64,000 bases of DNA from Pigmentiphaga sp. GTDB lineage: Bacteria; Pseudomonadota; Gammaproteobacteria; Burkholderiales; Burkholderiaceae_B. Both the position numbers and the translations under genes were made by a program. The notes under the pieces were generated by a model, which worked only from the letters and a program-made list of their open reading frames with translations, made no database searches and was not told where the DNA came from. Below, one piece after another: positions 51,972 to 60,389 of the stretch (position 1 is its first letter; every line of letters starts with the position of its first letter). The DNA is taken from assembly GCA_023228945.1 (NCBI GenBank), contig JALOAI010000004.1, forward strand, positions 1 through 64,000. Reading direction: 5' to 3'.

Positions 51972-52024
51972 GGTGTGGGGCCAAAACGACTCTGGCCCCG
52001 ATTATAGGCGTGGCCCCCGGGTGA

Positions 52025-53440
52025 TCAGCGGCGGGCCAGGTTGGTGTTGGCGATCGCCGGATTGCGGGCGAAGTAGGTTTGGACGCCCGTGGCGATGGCG
52101 TCGGCCATCTGGTTCTGAAAACGCGTGGTGCGCAGCTTGCGTTCTTCCTCGGGATTGCTGATGAAGGCGGTTTCGACGAGGACCGAAGGGATGTCGGGAG
52201 CACGCAGCACGGCGAACGCGGCTTGTTCCACCTGGCGCTTGTGCAGGCGGTTGATGCGGGTGATCTCGCCCAGCAGATAGGTGCCGAGCTTGATCGAATC
52301 GTTGATCTGCGCCGTGGTGGAAAGATCCAGCAGCACCTTGGCGATGAGCTGGTCTTGCGAGCCGAGGTTGACGCCACCGATCAGGTCGGCGGCGTTCTCG
52401 CGCTGGGCCAGCCAGCGCGCCGACGTGCTGGAGGCGCCCCGCTGCGACAGCGCGTAGACGGAAGCGCCGTTGGCCGAGCGCCGGGGGGCGGCGTCGGCGT
52501 GGATGGAGATGAAGAGGTCGGCCTGCGCCTGCCGTGCCTTGAGCACCCGGGTATTGAGCGGCACGAAGTAGTCGCCATCGCGGGTAAGCAGGGCGCGTAC
52601 GCCCGATTGCGCATTGAGGCGCTGGTGCACGCGTTTGGCGATGGCCAGGACGACGTTCTTCTCGTAGGTGCCGCCCGGCCCGATGGCGCCGGGGTCTTCG
52701 CCGCCGTGACCGGCATCGACCATGATCACGAGCTCGCGGCTGCGCTGCCGCTGTCGCGGCGTAGGCGTGGGGTGCGACCGCAGGGTGGCTTCCACCGAGC
52801 CTTCGCCGCCCGAGGGGCGGTCGCCGGCGGGGGCGGTGCGCGCCACCGCCTTGGGCGGCTCGGGCGCGGCCGATGACTGCCCGCGGAGCTCTTCGATGAC
52901 CTTGGCCAGCGGGTCGTCGTCGGGCCCGAGCAAGGCCATGAGGGGATCCTGGGCCTGCGTGGGGTAGAGATCGAGCACCAGGCGGTGCTGGTACTCGGCG
53001 ATGGGCTTGAGTGTGAAGACCTGCGGCGCGACGTTCTGCTTGAGGTCGAACACCATGCGTACGATGCCGGGCTGGTATTGCCCGACGCGTACGCTGTGGA
53101 TGTAGGGATCGTTGGGCTGGACCTTGGAGACGAGATCGCGCAATTGCGGACTGACGTCGACCCCGTTGAGATCGACGACCAGCCGCATGGGGTTGTCGAG
53201 CAGGAAGTGCTCGGCCTTGAGTTGGGCGTCGAGTTCAAGGGTGACGCGGGTGTAATCGACGGCGGGCCAGGTGCGCACCGCGACGATGCTGGCCGCGTGC
53301 GCGAGCCGGGGAACCAGGGGAACGACCAGAAGGGTGCTGGCGAGAGCCAGCAGGCGCCGGCGCCCCGGAGCCTGGAGGCTGGTCGAGGCGGCGTCGCTCA
53401 GGGCGAGGACGCCGCTGGGAGGCGGAGTGCGGTGATCCAT
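52025..53440 (-). CDS. amiC: N-acetylmuramoyl-L-alanine amidase AmiC, AMIN domain
   Basis: Periplasmic zinc amidase that splits septal peptidoglycan. The 471-residue protein starts with a twin-arginine-like signal (GRRRLLALAS, residues about 26-35, hydrophobic core to about 46), an AMIN targeting domain at about 52-160, a linker, and an Amidase_3 catalytic domain from about 240 with VDAGHGGEDPGAIG, ISIHADA and SVLVETAFISNPEEE. The start at 53440 lies inside the last codons of tsaE (43-base overlap), as in other betaproteobacteria. It would be activated by NlpD (16408-17226). Confidence 0.95.
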   Translation of the reverse strand: MDHRTPPPSGVLALSDAASTSLQAPGRRRLLALASTLLVVPLVPRLAHAASIVAVRTWPAVDYTRVTLELDAQLKAEHFLLDNPMRLVVDLNGVDVSPQLRDLVSKVQPNDPYIHSVRVGQYQPGIVRMVFDLKQNVAPQVFTLKPIAEYQHRLVLDLYPTQAQDPLMALLGPDDDPLAKVIEELRGQSSAAPEPPKAVARTAPAGDRPSGGEGSVEATLRSHPTPTPRQRQRSRELVIMVDAGHGGEDPGAIGPGGTYEKNVVLAIAKRVHQRLNAQSGVRALLTRDGDYFVPLNTRVLKARQAQADLFISIHADAAPRRSANGASVYALSQRGASSTSARWLAQRENAADLIGGVNLGSQDQLIAKVLLDLSTTAQINDSIKLGTYLLGEITRINRLHKRQVEQAAFAVLRAPDIPSVLVETAFISNPEEERKLRTTRFQNQMADAIATGVQTYFARNPAIANTNLARR

Positions 53441-53910
53441 GATCGTCCTGTGGTGCTGCTGGCCCGCAGTGTGGCCAGACGTTGCGCATCGCCGGTCACG
53501 TCGAGCGTGATGTCGAGGTCCGCGGGGGGCAGCAGATCGCCGGCTTTTTCCGGCCACTCGATGAGAATCAGGGCCGAACTGAGCAGGAGATCGCGAAAGC
53601 CAGCGTCCAGCCACTCTCGCGGATCTTGAAATCTATAGAAATCAAAGTGATAGCAGTATAAGCTAGAATCTTCGTAAACTTCAACCAAGGTATAGGTCGG
53701 GCTCTTGATCCGGCCCCGGATGCCGCATTTGCGCAACAGTGCCCGTACCAGGGTGGTTTTGCCGGCGCCGAGATCGCCGTGCAGATGGATCCGGCCACCG
53801 CCGCGCACCAGAGGAGCAAGGCGGGCCGCCAGCGCCTCGGTGGCGGCTTCGTCGTCCAGCGGGATGATCAGACGATCGGCGGCTGGCGCGTCGGCGTCGG
53901 GCTTGGCCAT
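53398..53910 (-). CDS. tsaE: tRNA threonylcarbamoyladenosine biosynthesis ATPase TsaE
   Basis: P-loop ATPase that drives cycles of the TsaB-TsaD complex. The 170-residue protein has Walker A in LHGDLGAGKTTLVRALLR near residues 43-60, SPTYTLVEVYE near 69-79, HFDFYRF near 87-93, and the Walker B-like LILIEWPEKAGD near 115-126. It begins just downstream of panC's neighbour region: panC ends 6 bases away, so the panC gene upstream on the plus strand order is read after it. The tsaE-amiC overlap suggests one transcript. Confidence 0.94.
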   Translation of the reverse strand: MAKPDADAPAADRLIIPLDDEAATEALAARLAPLVRGGGRIHLHGDLGAGKTTLVRALLRKCGIRGRIKSPTYTLVEVYEDSSLYCYHFDFYRFQDPREWLDAGFRDLLLSSALILIEWPEKAGDLLPPADLDITLDVTGDAQRLATLRASSTTGRSWITALRLPAASSP

Positions 53911-53916
53911 GGCGGA

Positions 53917-54813
53917 TCAGGCGCCGGCGATCGGATCGCCGGCCGCCGGAGCGCCGGCCGCCGGAACGCCGGCCGCCGGAATCTCCAGGTTGTCGATCAG
54001 GCGGGTCTGGCCCAGGCGGGCGGCGGCCACCACTACGGTGGCCGGCAGCGCTTCGCCACTTTTGGCCGGTTGCAGGTCGCTCTGGTGGCGAACGGTGAGA
54101 TAGTCCACGTTCCAGCCGTGTTGCGACAGTTCGGCCACGGCGGCGCGTTCGATGGCACCGAGGTCGCGTTCGCCAGCCAGAATGCGGTCGCGCACGGTTT
54201 GCAGGGCGCGATAAAGCCGGGGGGCTTCGGCGCGCTCGGCCGAACCCAGGTAGCCGTTGCGCGACGACAGCGCCAGGCCGTCGTCGGCACGCACGGTTTC
54301 CTGGGCGATCACTTCGACGGGCAGCTGGAACTGCCGGCACATCTGCCGCACGACCATCAACTGCTGATAATCTTTTTTACCGAATACTGCCACCCGCGGC
54401 TGCACACAGGAGAACAGCTTGAGCACGATGGTGGTGACGCCTTCGAAGAAGCCGGGACGGAACTGGCCTTCCAGGATGTCGCCCAGGCCTTCGGGCGGCT
54501 GAATGCGGTAGGTCTGCGGCTCGGGATAGAGTTCCTCTTCCGAGGGCGCGAACAGCACGTAGACGTTGCGATCGCGCTCGAGTTTTTCGATGTCGGCCGC
54601 CAGGGTGCGCGGATACCGGTGGAAATCTTCGTTGGGGCCGAACTGCAGGCGATTGACGAAAATACTGGCCACCACGGGGTCGCCATGCTGGCGGGCGGTG
54701 CGCATCAGGGCCAGATGCCCTTCGTGGAGATTGCCCATGGTGGGCACGAACGACACGCGCAGCTGACCGCGCAGCTGATCGCGGAGCTCTTGGACGGTAT
54801 GGACGACTTTCAT
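53917..54813 (-). CDS. panC: Pantothenate synthetase
   Basis: Joins pantoate and beta-alanine using ATP. The 298-residue protein has the ATP motif VPTMGNLHEGHLAL near residues 23-36, FVNRLQFGPNEDFHRYPRT near 52-70, and FGKKDYQQL near 145-153. It ends with about 25 residues of a Pro-Ala-Ala-Gly tandem motif, from a 15-bp repeat at 53935-53979, beyond the usual length of about 280. The repeat could be polymorphic. Upstream and downstream genes (scpA, tsaE) lie on the same strand with short gaps. Confidence 0.96.
   Translation of the reverse strand: MKVVHTVQELRDQLRGQLRVSFVPTMGNLHEGHLALMRTARQHGDPVVASIFVNRLQFGPNEDFHRYPRTLAADIEKLERDRNVYVLFAPSEEELYPEPQTYRIQPPEGLGDILEGQFRPGFFEGVTTIVLKLFSCVQPRVAVFGKKDYQQLMVVRQMCRQFQLPVEVIAQETVRADDGLALSSRNGYLGSAERAEAPRLYRALQTVRDRILAGERDLGAIERAAVAELSQHGWNVDYLTVRHQSDLQPAKSGEALPATVVVAAARLGQTRLIDNLEIPAAGVPAAGAPAAGDPIAGA
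53935..53979. repeat. Three 15-bp tandem repeats in the end of panC
   Basis: Three copies of a 15-base unit sharing CGCCGGCCGCCGG (53935-53949, 53950-53964, 53965-53979). They encode successive Pro-Ala-Ala-Gly-x pentapeptides in the PanC tail. The period is five codons, so copy-number change would keep the frame. Confidence 0.9.
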
Positions 54814-54849
54814 GATGGATGGGAAAAAGGAAGAGCGGAGCGGCAGGGC

Positions 54850-55755
54850 TCAGGATGCCAAGGCGGCGTCGGCGACGTCGGCCTCGGCGCTGGCCGTATA
54901 GGCCAGACGCAAATAGATGGGAGCGTAGGGCTCGGCCTGGGTGATCTCGAGCAGGGCTTCGCGCGCCAGTTCGAGCATGGCAATGAAGTGCACGACGATG
55001 ACCGCCGGGCCGGCGCCGGCCTGCAGGGGTTCATCGAAGAGTTGCTGGAATTCGAGAAAACGGTGGTCTTGCAGCCGCCTCAGGATCCGTGTCATGTGAT
55101 CTCGCACCGACAGGGTTTCGCGCGTAATGTGGTGATGGGCGTTGAGCTTGGCACGGCGGAGGATCTCCAGCCAGGCGGCCTTGAGGTCGTCGGCATGGAC
55201 TTCCGGCAGGCGCTCCTCGGTGCTGAGGTTGGCCAGCGCCTCGGCGGCAAAGAAGTCGCGACCGAGATGGGGCAGCTCGTCCAGGCGCCGCGCCGCGAGC
55301 TTGATGCGTTCGTACTCGAGCAGGCGGCGCACCAGTTCGGCGCGCGGATCGTCCGGCTCGGCTTCGGGGTCGAGGGGCTTGGTCGGCAGTAGCATGCGCG
55401 ACTTGATCTCGATCAGCATGGCGGCCATGAGCAGGTACTCGGCAGCCAATTCAAGGTTGTGCTGGCGGATTTGCTCGATGTAGGACAAATATTGGCGGGT
55501 TACCTCGGCCATCGGGATGTCGAGAACATTGAAGTTCTGCTTGCGGATCAGATAAAGCAGCAGATCCAGCGGGCCTTCGAAGGTTTCCAGGAAGACTTCC
55601 AGCGCCTCGGGAGGGATGTAGAGGTCGTTGGGCAGGTTGAACAGCGGCTCTCCGTACAGGCGAGCGATAGCGACGCCATCGATGACTTCGGGCGTGCTGT
55701 CTTCGGGGGCCGCGGGCAGGTGCGATGGGCTGGCCGGAGGTGGGGCCGGATTCAC
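54850..55755 (-). CDS. scpA: Segregation and condensation protein A
   Basis: Kleisin subunit that bridges the SMC-ScpB complex for chromosome compaction. Translation is assigned to GTG 55755, which overlaps the stop of the upstream DUF3460 gene (GTGA), giving 301 residues. The kleisin N-terminal motif FEGPLDLLLYLIRKQNFNVLDI is near residues 60-81, with YLLMAAMLIEIKSRMLLP near 107-124, and the C-terminal winged helix follows from about 230. The first 45 residues before the core are variable. scpB is not in the window. Confidence 0.93.
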   Translation of the reverse strand: MNPAPPPASPSHLPAAPEDSTPEVIDGVAIARLYGEPLFNLPNDLYIPPEALEVFLETFEGPLDLLLYLIRKQNFNVLDIPMAEVTRQYLSYIEQIRQHNLELAAEYLLMAAMLIEIKSRMLLPTKPLDPEAEPDDPRAELVRRLLEYERIKLAARRLDELPHLGRDFFAAEALANLSTEERLPEVHADDLKAAWLEILRRAKLNAHHHITRETLSVRDHMTRILRRLQDHRFLEFQQLFDEPLQAGAGPAVIVVHFIAMLELAREALLEITQAEPYAPIYLRLAYTASAEADVADAALAS

Positions 55756-55940
55756 TCGGTTTGGTAGACGTAGGGCTTTTGCGGGACGCGAGCCTGGCGG
55801 AAGCCGTCCTGGAGTTCGGGATCCAGGGGCTTGTCCCACAGCAGAGCGCGGCCCGCTCGCTGGCGCGCCTCAAGACCCGGACGCTGCTGCTTGAGGTCGT
55901 TCAGGAAGTTCGTGATCTCGGATTGATAGGATTCGGCCAT
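55752..55940 (-). CDS. DUF3460 family small protein
   Basis: A 62-residue protein of a betaproteobacterial family of unknown function. It reads MAESYQSEITNFLNDLKQQR and then a Gly/Arg/Leu-rich middle and a closing region with WDKPLDPELQDGF and QKPYVYQTE, the pattern of DUF3460. It is translationally coupled to scpA (overlap of 4 bases). The genomic link to chromosome condensation is conserved, but no function is known. Confidence 0.85.
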   Translation of the reverse strand: MAESYQSEITNFLNDLKQQRPGLEARQRAGRALLWDKPLDPELQDGFRQARVPQKPYVYQTE

Positions 55941-56103
55941 GGTGCGTTAATCGACTCGAAATAAAGGCGAATCTTAACCGATTGGGCCTGGTGGAACCGC
56001 GGGCGCGGGCGCGGGGGCCGTCGTGGGTACAATGGGCGGGTATCTGGCGCCGGAGGCGCCGCTTGCGGCGACGCTGCCATTTCATTCAGCCGGAGAGAAG
56101 TCC

Positions 56104-56418
56104 ATGTCTCGAATTGTTCGTTTCCTGTCGTCGCTGGCGGCGGTCGTGGGGATCGCCCTGGCCATGGGCCTGTGGGTTGCGCCAGCCGAGGCCGCGCCCA
56201 GTTCGCCGGTGCAGGGCGAAGTCCGCCGCGTCGATCCCGATGGCGGCCGCATCACGCTCAAGCATGGCCCCATTCCCGAGCTGGAGCTGCCCGCGATGAC
56301 CTTGGTTTACCGCGTGCAGGATAAAGCCCTGATCGTGCCGCTCAAGCCTGGCGATAGCGTGGTGTTTACCGCCGATCGGGTCGATGGTCAGTACGTCATC
56401 ATCAGCATCCGCCGCTGA
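56104..56418 (+). CDS. Periplasmic CusF-like copper-binding-fold protein
   Basis: A 104-residue secreted protein with a signal peptide (residues 1-30, cleaved after AEAA-type site) and a small beta-barrel of about 70 residues. The region KHGPIPELELPAMTLVYRV resembles the CusF/DUF copper-binding motif, with His and one Met kept. The second Met of the usual MxM is Leu and the Trp is missing, so copper binding may be altered. GGAGAG precedes the ATG. No copper pump genes are nearby. It is divergent from DUF3460/scpA. Confidence 0.8.
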   Translation: MSRIVRFLSSLAAVVGIALAMGLWVAPAEAAPSSPVQGEVRRVDPDGGRITLKHGPIPELELPAMTLVYRVQDKALIVPLKPGDSVVFTADRVDGQYVIISIRR

Positions 56419-56497
56419 GCGCCGGCCCCAGCCGCGGGCGCAGCACAGATCGGCGCGCTGGCCGCGGCCAGCGCACCGCTCCCGGCATCGCCATAAC

Positions 56498-56520
56498 AAA
56501 AACCCCGGCTGGGCCGGGGC
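56498..56520 (-). terminator. Rho-independent terminator of hslVU
   Basis: A perfect 7-bp GC stem (56503-56509 with 56513-56519) with a TGG loop, followed on the minus strand by five T (56498-56502 as A). It ends 26 bases after the hslU stop codon. Confidence 0.88.
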
Positions 56521-56545
56521 GGTTGTCAGATCGGGGGCGGCTTGC

Positions 56546-57880
56546 TTACAGCACGTAGCGGGCGAGGTCCTGGTCGCGGGCCACGTCGCTCAGTTTTTCA
56601 TTGACGTAAGCGGCGTCGATGGTCACCGAGCTGCCTTGCTGGCGATCCGCATCGTATGAGAGCTCCTCCAGCAGCTTTTCCATGACGGTATACAAGCGGC
56701 GGGCGCCGATGTTCTCGGTACGCTCGTTGACGTCGAAAGCCAGTTGCGCCAGGCGCTCGATGCCCTCGTCGGTGAATTCCAGCGCGACGCCCTCGGTAGC
56801 CAGCAGCGCCTGATATTGCTTGGTGAGCGCGGCATCGATGCCGGTCAGGATGCGCTTGAAATCCTCGGTGGTGAGCGATTCGAGCTCGACGCGGATCGGG
56901 AAGCGGCCCTGCAGCTCGGGGATCAGATCGGACGGGCGCGACAGGTGGAAGGCGCCGGAAGCGATGAACAGGATGTGATCGGTGCGCACCATGCCGTATT
57001 TGGTGTTGACCGTCGTGCCTTCCACCAGCGGCAGCAGGTCGCGCTGTACGCCCTGGCGCGAAACCTCGGCACCGCTGGCGTCCTGGCGGGCGCAGATCTT
57101 GTCGACCTCATCGAGGAACACGATGCCGTTCTGTTCAACGCTCTGTACGGCGCGGGTGCGGAGCTCTTCCTCGTTGACGCGCTTGGCCGCTTCTTCGTCG
57201 GTCAGTTGCTTGAACGCTTCGGCGACGGTCATTTTGCGCTTCTTGCGTTTGCCTTCGCTCATGCCGGCAAACAGGCCCCGGATCTGTTCCGTCATTTCTT
57301 CCATGCCGGGTGGCGACATGATCTCCATTTGCGGCAGGGCCTGGGCCACTTCGATCTCGATTTCTTTATCGTCGAGCTGGCCTTCGCGCAGGCGCTTGCG
57401 GAAGGTCTGCCGCGCGGTGCTGGATTCATCGCGTTCGGGCTGGCCGTAGGCGTCGCGGGGCGGCGGGATGAGCACATCGAGAATGCGGTCTTCGGCGGCA
57501 TCTTCTGCCAGCGCCCGCACGCGCCGCATTTCGGTTTCGCGCATCTGTTTGACAGCCACTTCGGCAAGATCGCGGATGATGGTGTCGACATCACGGCCAA
57601 CATAGCCCACCTCGGTGAACTTGGTGGCTTCGATCTTGATGAAAGGGGCGTCGGCCAGCTTGGCCAGGCGGCGGGCGATCTCGGTTTTGCCCACGCCGGT
57701 GGGGCCGATCATGAGGATGTTCTTGGGCTGGATCTCTTGGCGAAGAGGATCGGACACCTGCTGGCGGCGCCAGCGATTGCGCAGGGCGATGGCAACCGAA
57801 CGCTTGGCGCGGTTCTGGCCCACGATGAATTTATCGAGCTCGGAGACGATCTCGCTGGGGGTCATGGTGGTGGCGGACAC
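56546..57880 (-). CDS. hslU: ATP-dependent protease ATPase subunit HslU
   Basis: AAA+ unfoldase of the HslUV protease, a two-ring cytoplasmic complex. The 444-residue protein has SELDKFIVGQNRAKRSVAIA near residues 13-32, Walker A GPTGVGKTE near 59-67, the pore motif GYVGRD near 89-94, the I domain, Walker B IVFLDEVDKI near 253-262, and a C-terminal tail ending in ARYVL that inserts into HslV. GTG 57880 is preferred because AGGAAG precedes it; ATG at 57865 has no ribosome site. hslV lies 73 bases upstream. Confidence 0.97.
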   Translation of the reverse strand: MSATTMTPSEIVSELDKFIVGQNRAKRSVAIALRNRWRRQQVSDPLRQEIQPKNILMIGPTGVGKTEIARRLAKLADAPFIKIEATKFTEVGYVGRDVDTIIRDLAEVAVKQMRETEMRRVRALAEDAAEDRILDVLIPPPRDAYGQPERDESSTARQTFRKRLREGQLDDKEIEIEVAQALPQMEIMSPPGMEEMTEQIRGLFAGMSEGKRKKRKMTVAEAFKQLTDEEAAKRVNEEELRTRAVQSVEQNGIVFLDEVDKICARQDASGAEVSRQGVQRDLLPLVEGTTVNTKYGMVRTDHILFIASGAFHLSRPSDLIPELQGRFPIRVELESLTTEDFKRILTGIDAALTKQYQALLATEGVALEFTDEGIERLAQLAFDVNERTENIGARRLYTVMEKLLEELSYDADRQQGSSVTIDAAYVNEKLSDVARDQDLARYVL

Positions 57881-57953
57881 GATGGCTTCCTGAAAACGGT
57901 ACGGCCCGCGGCCGGGACGGGCGCAGGCGGAAAAAACGAGTGGCCCCGGCGGT

Positions 57954-58490
57954 TTACTCCAGGGTTTCGAGGGTGTGCTGGTCGTTGGTATAGATGCAGA
58001 GATCGCCGGCGATGGCGAGCGACTTGCGCACGATCTCGGCCGCCGGCATGTCGGTATTCTGCAGCAGGGCCAACGCGGCCGATTGGGCGTAGGCGCCTCC
58101 CGAGCCGATGGCCGCCAGGCCATGCTCCGGCTCGAGGACGTCGCCATTGCCGGTGAGCACCAGCGTGGCGTCGCGGTCGGCCACGATCAGCATGGCCTCG
58201 AGACGGCGCAGGACTCGGTCGGTACGCCAGTCGCGGGTGAGTTCCACGGCCGCCCTTAGCAAATGGCCGGAGTGCTTCTCGAGCTTGCCCTCGAAGCGTT
58301 CGATCAATGTGAAAGCATCGGCGGTGGCGCCGGCAAAGCCGGCGAGCACCGTGTCGCGGTAGAGCTTGCGCACCTTGCGGGCGCTGCCCTTGATGACGAT
58401 ATTGCCCAGGGTCACCTGCCCGTCGCCGCCGATGACAACCTGGTTGCCGCGGCGGACGCAAAGGATGGTGGTGCCGTGAAATTGCTCCAT
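57954..58490 (-). CDS. hslV: ATP-dependent protease peptidase subunit HslV
   Basis: Threonine peptidase of HslUV, related to proteasome beta subunits. The 178-residue precursor begins MEQFHGTTILCVRRG; the propeptide to Gly6 is removed so that Thr7 becomes the nucleophile. Also seen are GGDGQVTLGN near residues 21-30, the Lys of KVRKLY, GFAGATADAFTL near 52-63, and the Ser and Asp regions in AIGSGGAYAQSAALAL near 129-144. It is the first gene of hslVU, which ends in a clear terminator. Confidence 0.97.
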   Translation of the reverse strand: MEQFHGTTILCVRRGNQVVIGGDGQVTLGNIVIKGSARKVRKLYRDTVLAGFAGATADAFTLIERFEGKLEKHSGHLLRAAVELTRDWRTDRVLRRLEAMLIVADRDATLVLTGNGDVLEPEHGLAAIGSGGAYAQSAALALLQNTDMPAAEIVRKSLAIAGDLCIYTNDQHTLETLE

Positions 58491-58578
58491 GAGCCGGAGG
58501 GTCCTCGGGTGGCTACAAAATAATCCGGAGTGCCGTCGCTGCGCGAGCGGCGCCCCGGGGACAAGCTGATGAGACGCT

Positions 58579-59028
58579 TCAATCGCCGTAGAGTTTCTGG
58601 CGCATCTCGCGGCGCTGCTGGGCCTCGAGCGACAAGGTGGCCGTGGGACGGGCCAGCAGGCGCGGGACGCCGATGGGTTCGCCGGTTTCCTCGCACCAGC
58701 CGTAGTCGCCCGAATCGATGCGGGACAGCGATTGCTGCACCTTCTTGAGCAACTTGCGCTCGCGGTCGCGGGTGCGTAGTTCGAGCGCGTGTTCTTCTTC
58801 GATGGTGGCGCGGTCGGCGGGGTCGGGCACGAATTGCGTTTCGCGCAGGTGCTCGGTGGTTTGATCGGCGTTCTGTACCAGGCTTTGCTCGAGTTCGCGG
58901 AGCCGATTACGGAAGAAGGCCAGCTGGGCTTCGTTCATGTAGTCGGACTCCGGCATGGCGAGGAGTTCGGCTTCGGTCAGCAGCCGTTCGGTCGTCTCGG
59001 GTGAGAGGGGGGCCGTATTGCTGGTCAT
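58579..59028 (-). CDS. dksA: RNA polymerase-binding factor DksA, single-cysteine type
   Basis: Secondary-channel factor that works with ppGpp on RNA polymerase. The ATG at 59028 gives 149 residues. The coiled-coil with the tip motif DPADRA (residues 69-74) and a long helix with RTRDRERKLLKK are intact. Of the four zinc cysteines of E. coli DksA only C112 is present; the others are replaced (CEETGEPIG and TATLSLEAQ). It may thus be zinc-independent. Its start is followed upstream by a COG0523 GTPase gene on the same strand, ending 35 bases away. Confidence 0.94.
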   Translation of the reverse strand: MTSNTAPLSPETTERLLTEAELLAMPESDYMNEAQLAFFRNRLRELEQSLVQNADQTTEHLRETQFVPDPADRATIEEEHALELRTRDRERKLLKKVQQSLSRIDSGDYGWCEETGEPIGVPRLLARPTATLSLEAQQRREMRQKLYGD

Positions 59029-59062
59029 GGTAATCACTCCGTAAAACGCCAGAAATGGCGGG

Positions 59063-60277
59063 TCAGGCCAGGCATTGCTCCAGGCCCAGGGAGAAAATAT
59101 CCTGCGGCAGCTTGCGGCCGATGAAGACCATTTTGCTGCCTTTCTTGTCGTTGGCCAGCCAGGCACGCCCCGGTTCGGCTCCCATCATCATGTGCACGCC
59201 CTGGAACAGAATGCGCCGGGGATTGCCCTTGATGTAGAGGATGCCTTTGTACCGCAGAAGGTCGGGACCGTAGACCTGGACGATGCCGCTGAGGAATTCT
59301 TCGAGGCGATCGAGGTTGAAGGGTTTATCGGACTTGAAAACGAAGGCTTTGATGTCGTCGTCGTGCTGGCGATGGCTGGGATGGTCACAGTCGTCGCCGG
59401 TGTGATCGTGATGGTGGCCATGGCCATGGCCGTGATCATGGTCGTGGTGGTGGCCGTGATCTTCTTGTTCGGCCAGGAACTCCGGATCGATCTCGAGGAT
59501 GGCGTTCAGGTTGAAGCCATGGATGTCGAGGATCTCTTGGAGCGGGGCCTGGCCGAAGTTGACCGGTATGGGATTGGCGCGCGGGTTGATGCGCACCAGG
59601 CGGCTGCGCAGCGCCTGCACCTCGGCATCGTCGACGAGATCGACCTTGGACATGAGGATGCGGTCGGCGAAACCCACCTGGTTCTGCGCCTCGGGCTGGC
59701 GATCGAGGGTGTCGTTGCCATGCTTGGCATCGACCACGGTGATCACGCCGTCGAGCAGATAGCCGGCGGCGATGTCGTCGTCCATGAAGAAGGTTTGGCA
59801 CACCGGGCCGGGATTGGCCATGCCGGTGGTTTCGATGATCACGCGATCGAAGGCCAGCTCGCCGGCGGCGCGTTTGCGGTGGAGGTCGCCCAGGATGCGC
59901 ACGAGATCGCCGCGCACCGTGCAGCAGATGCAGCCGTTGTTCATCTCGACGATCTGCTCGCCGGTGTCGCGCACCAGGAGGTCGTTATCGATGCTCTCGG
60001 GCCCGAATTCGTTCTCGATCACGGCGATGCGCTGGCCGTGATCTTCGGACAGAATGCGATTGAGCAGCGTGGTTTTGCCGGCGCCCAGAAAACCGGTGAG
60101 CACGGTGACCGGGATCAAGCCCCGGCCGTTGCCGACCGCGCCGCGCGTGGTGCCGGTACCTTGCGCGGCGCCCGCCGCGTTGGTTGCTGTGCTGGCCACT
60201 GCGTTGGTTGCTGCGTTGGTTGCTGCATTGTTTGCTGCATTGTTTGCTGCGTTGGCCGACCTTTTAGCGGAACCCAT
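59063..60277 (-). CDS. COG0523 GTPase (CobW/ZigA-like), extended N-terminus
   Basis: A 404-residue P-loop GTPase of the G3E family, members of which deliver metals such as zinc. Walker A is GFLGAGKTT at about residues 62-70, the metal motif CICC at 116-119, and a His/Asp-rich stretch at about 272-310 precedes the CobW C-terminal domain. The first 50 residues are an unusual low-complexity tract of Asn, Ala and Thr repeats. The start is well supported by AGGAGTG before the ATG. It lies directly upstream of dksA on the same strand. Confidence 0.92.
   Translation of the reverse strand: MGSAKRSANAANNAANNAATNAATNAVASTATNAAGAAQGTGTTRGAVGNGRGLIPVTVLTGFLGAGKTTLLNRILSEDHGQRIAVIENEFGPESIDNDLLVRDTGEQIVEMNNGCICCTVRGDLVRILGDLHRKRAAGELAFDRVIIETTGMANPGPVCQTFFMDDDIAAGYLLDGVITVVDAKHGNDTLDRQPEAQNQVGFADRILMSKVDLVDDAEVQALRSRLVRINPRANPIPVNFGQAPLQEILDIHGFNLNAILEIDPEFLAEQEDHGHHHDHDHGHGHGHHHDHTGDDCDHPSHRQHDDDIKAFVFKSDKPFNLDRLEEFLSGIVQVYGPDLLRYKGILYIKGNPRRILFQGVHMMMGAEPGRAWLANDKKGSKMVFIGRKLPQDIFSLGLEQCLA
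60175..60260. repeat. Short tandem repeats encoding the Asn-Ala tract
   Basis: Imperfect 12- to 15-base units of the form GTTGCTGCGTTG (minus-strand AAC and GCA codons) repeat about six times. They encode the NAANNAATNA-type tract at the N-terminus of the COG0523 protein. The units are multiples of three, so gain or loss would keep the reading frame. Confidence 0.85.
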
Positions 60278-60389
60278 GGTTCACTCCTCGTGAGCCTTTT
60301 CTCGTCGTGAGACAAACAAACTAGATTACCCTGCCCGGCCGGTAGATGCAAATACGATGCCGGGATGGCGCGCACAAATGCGCCGAGGC

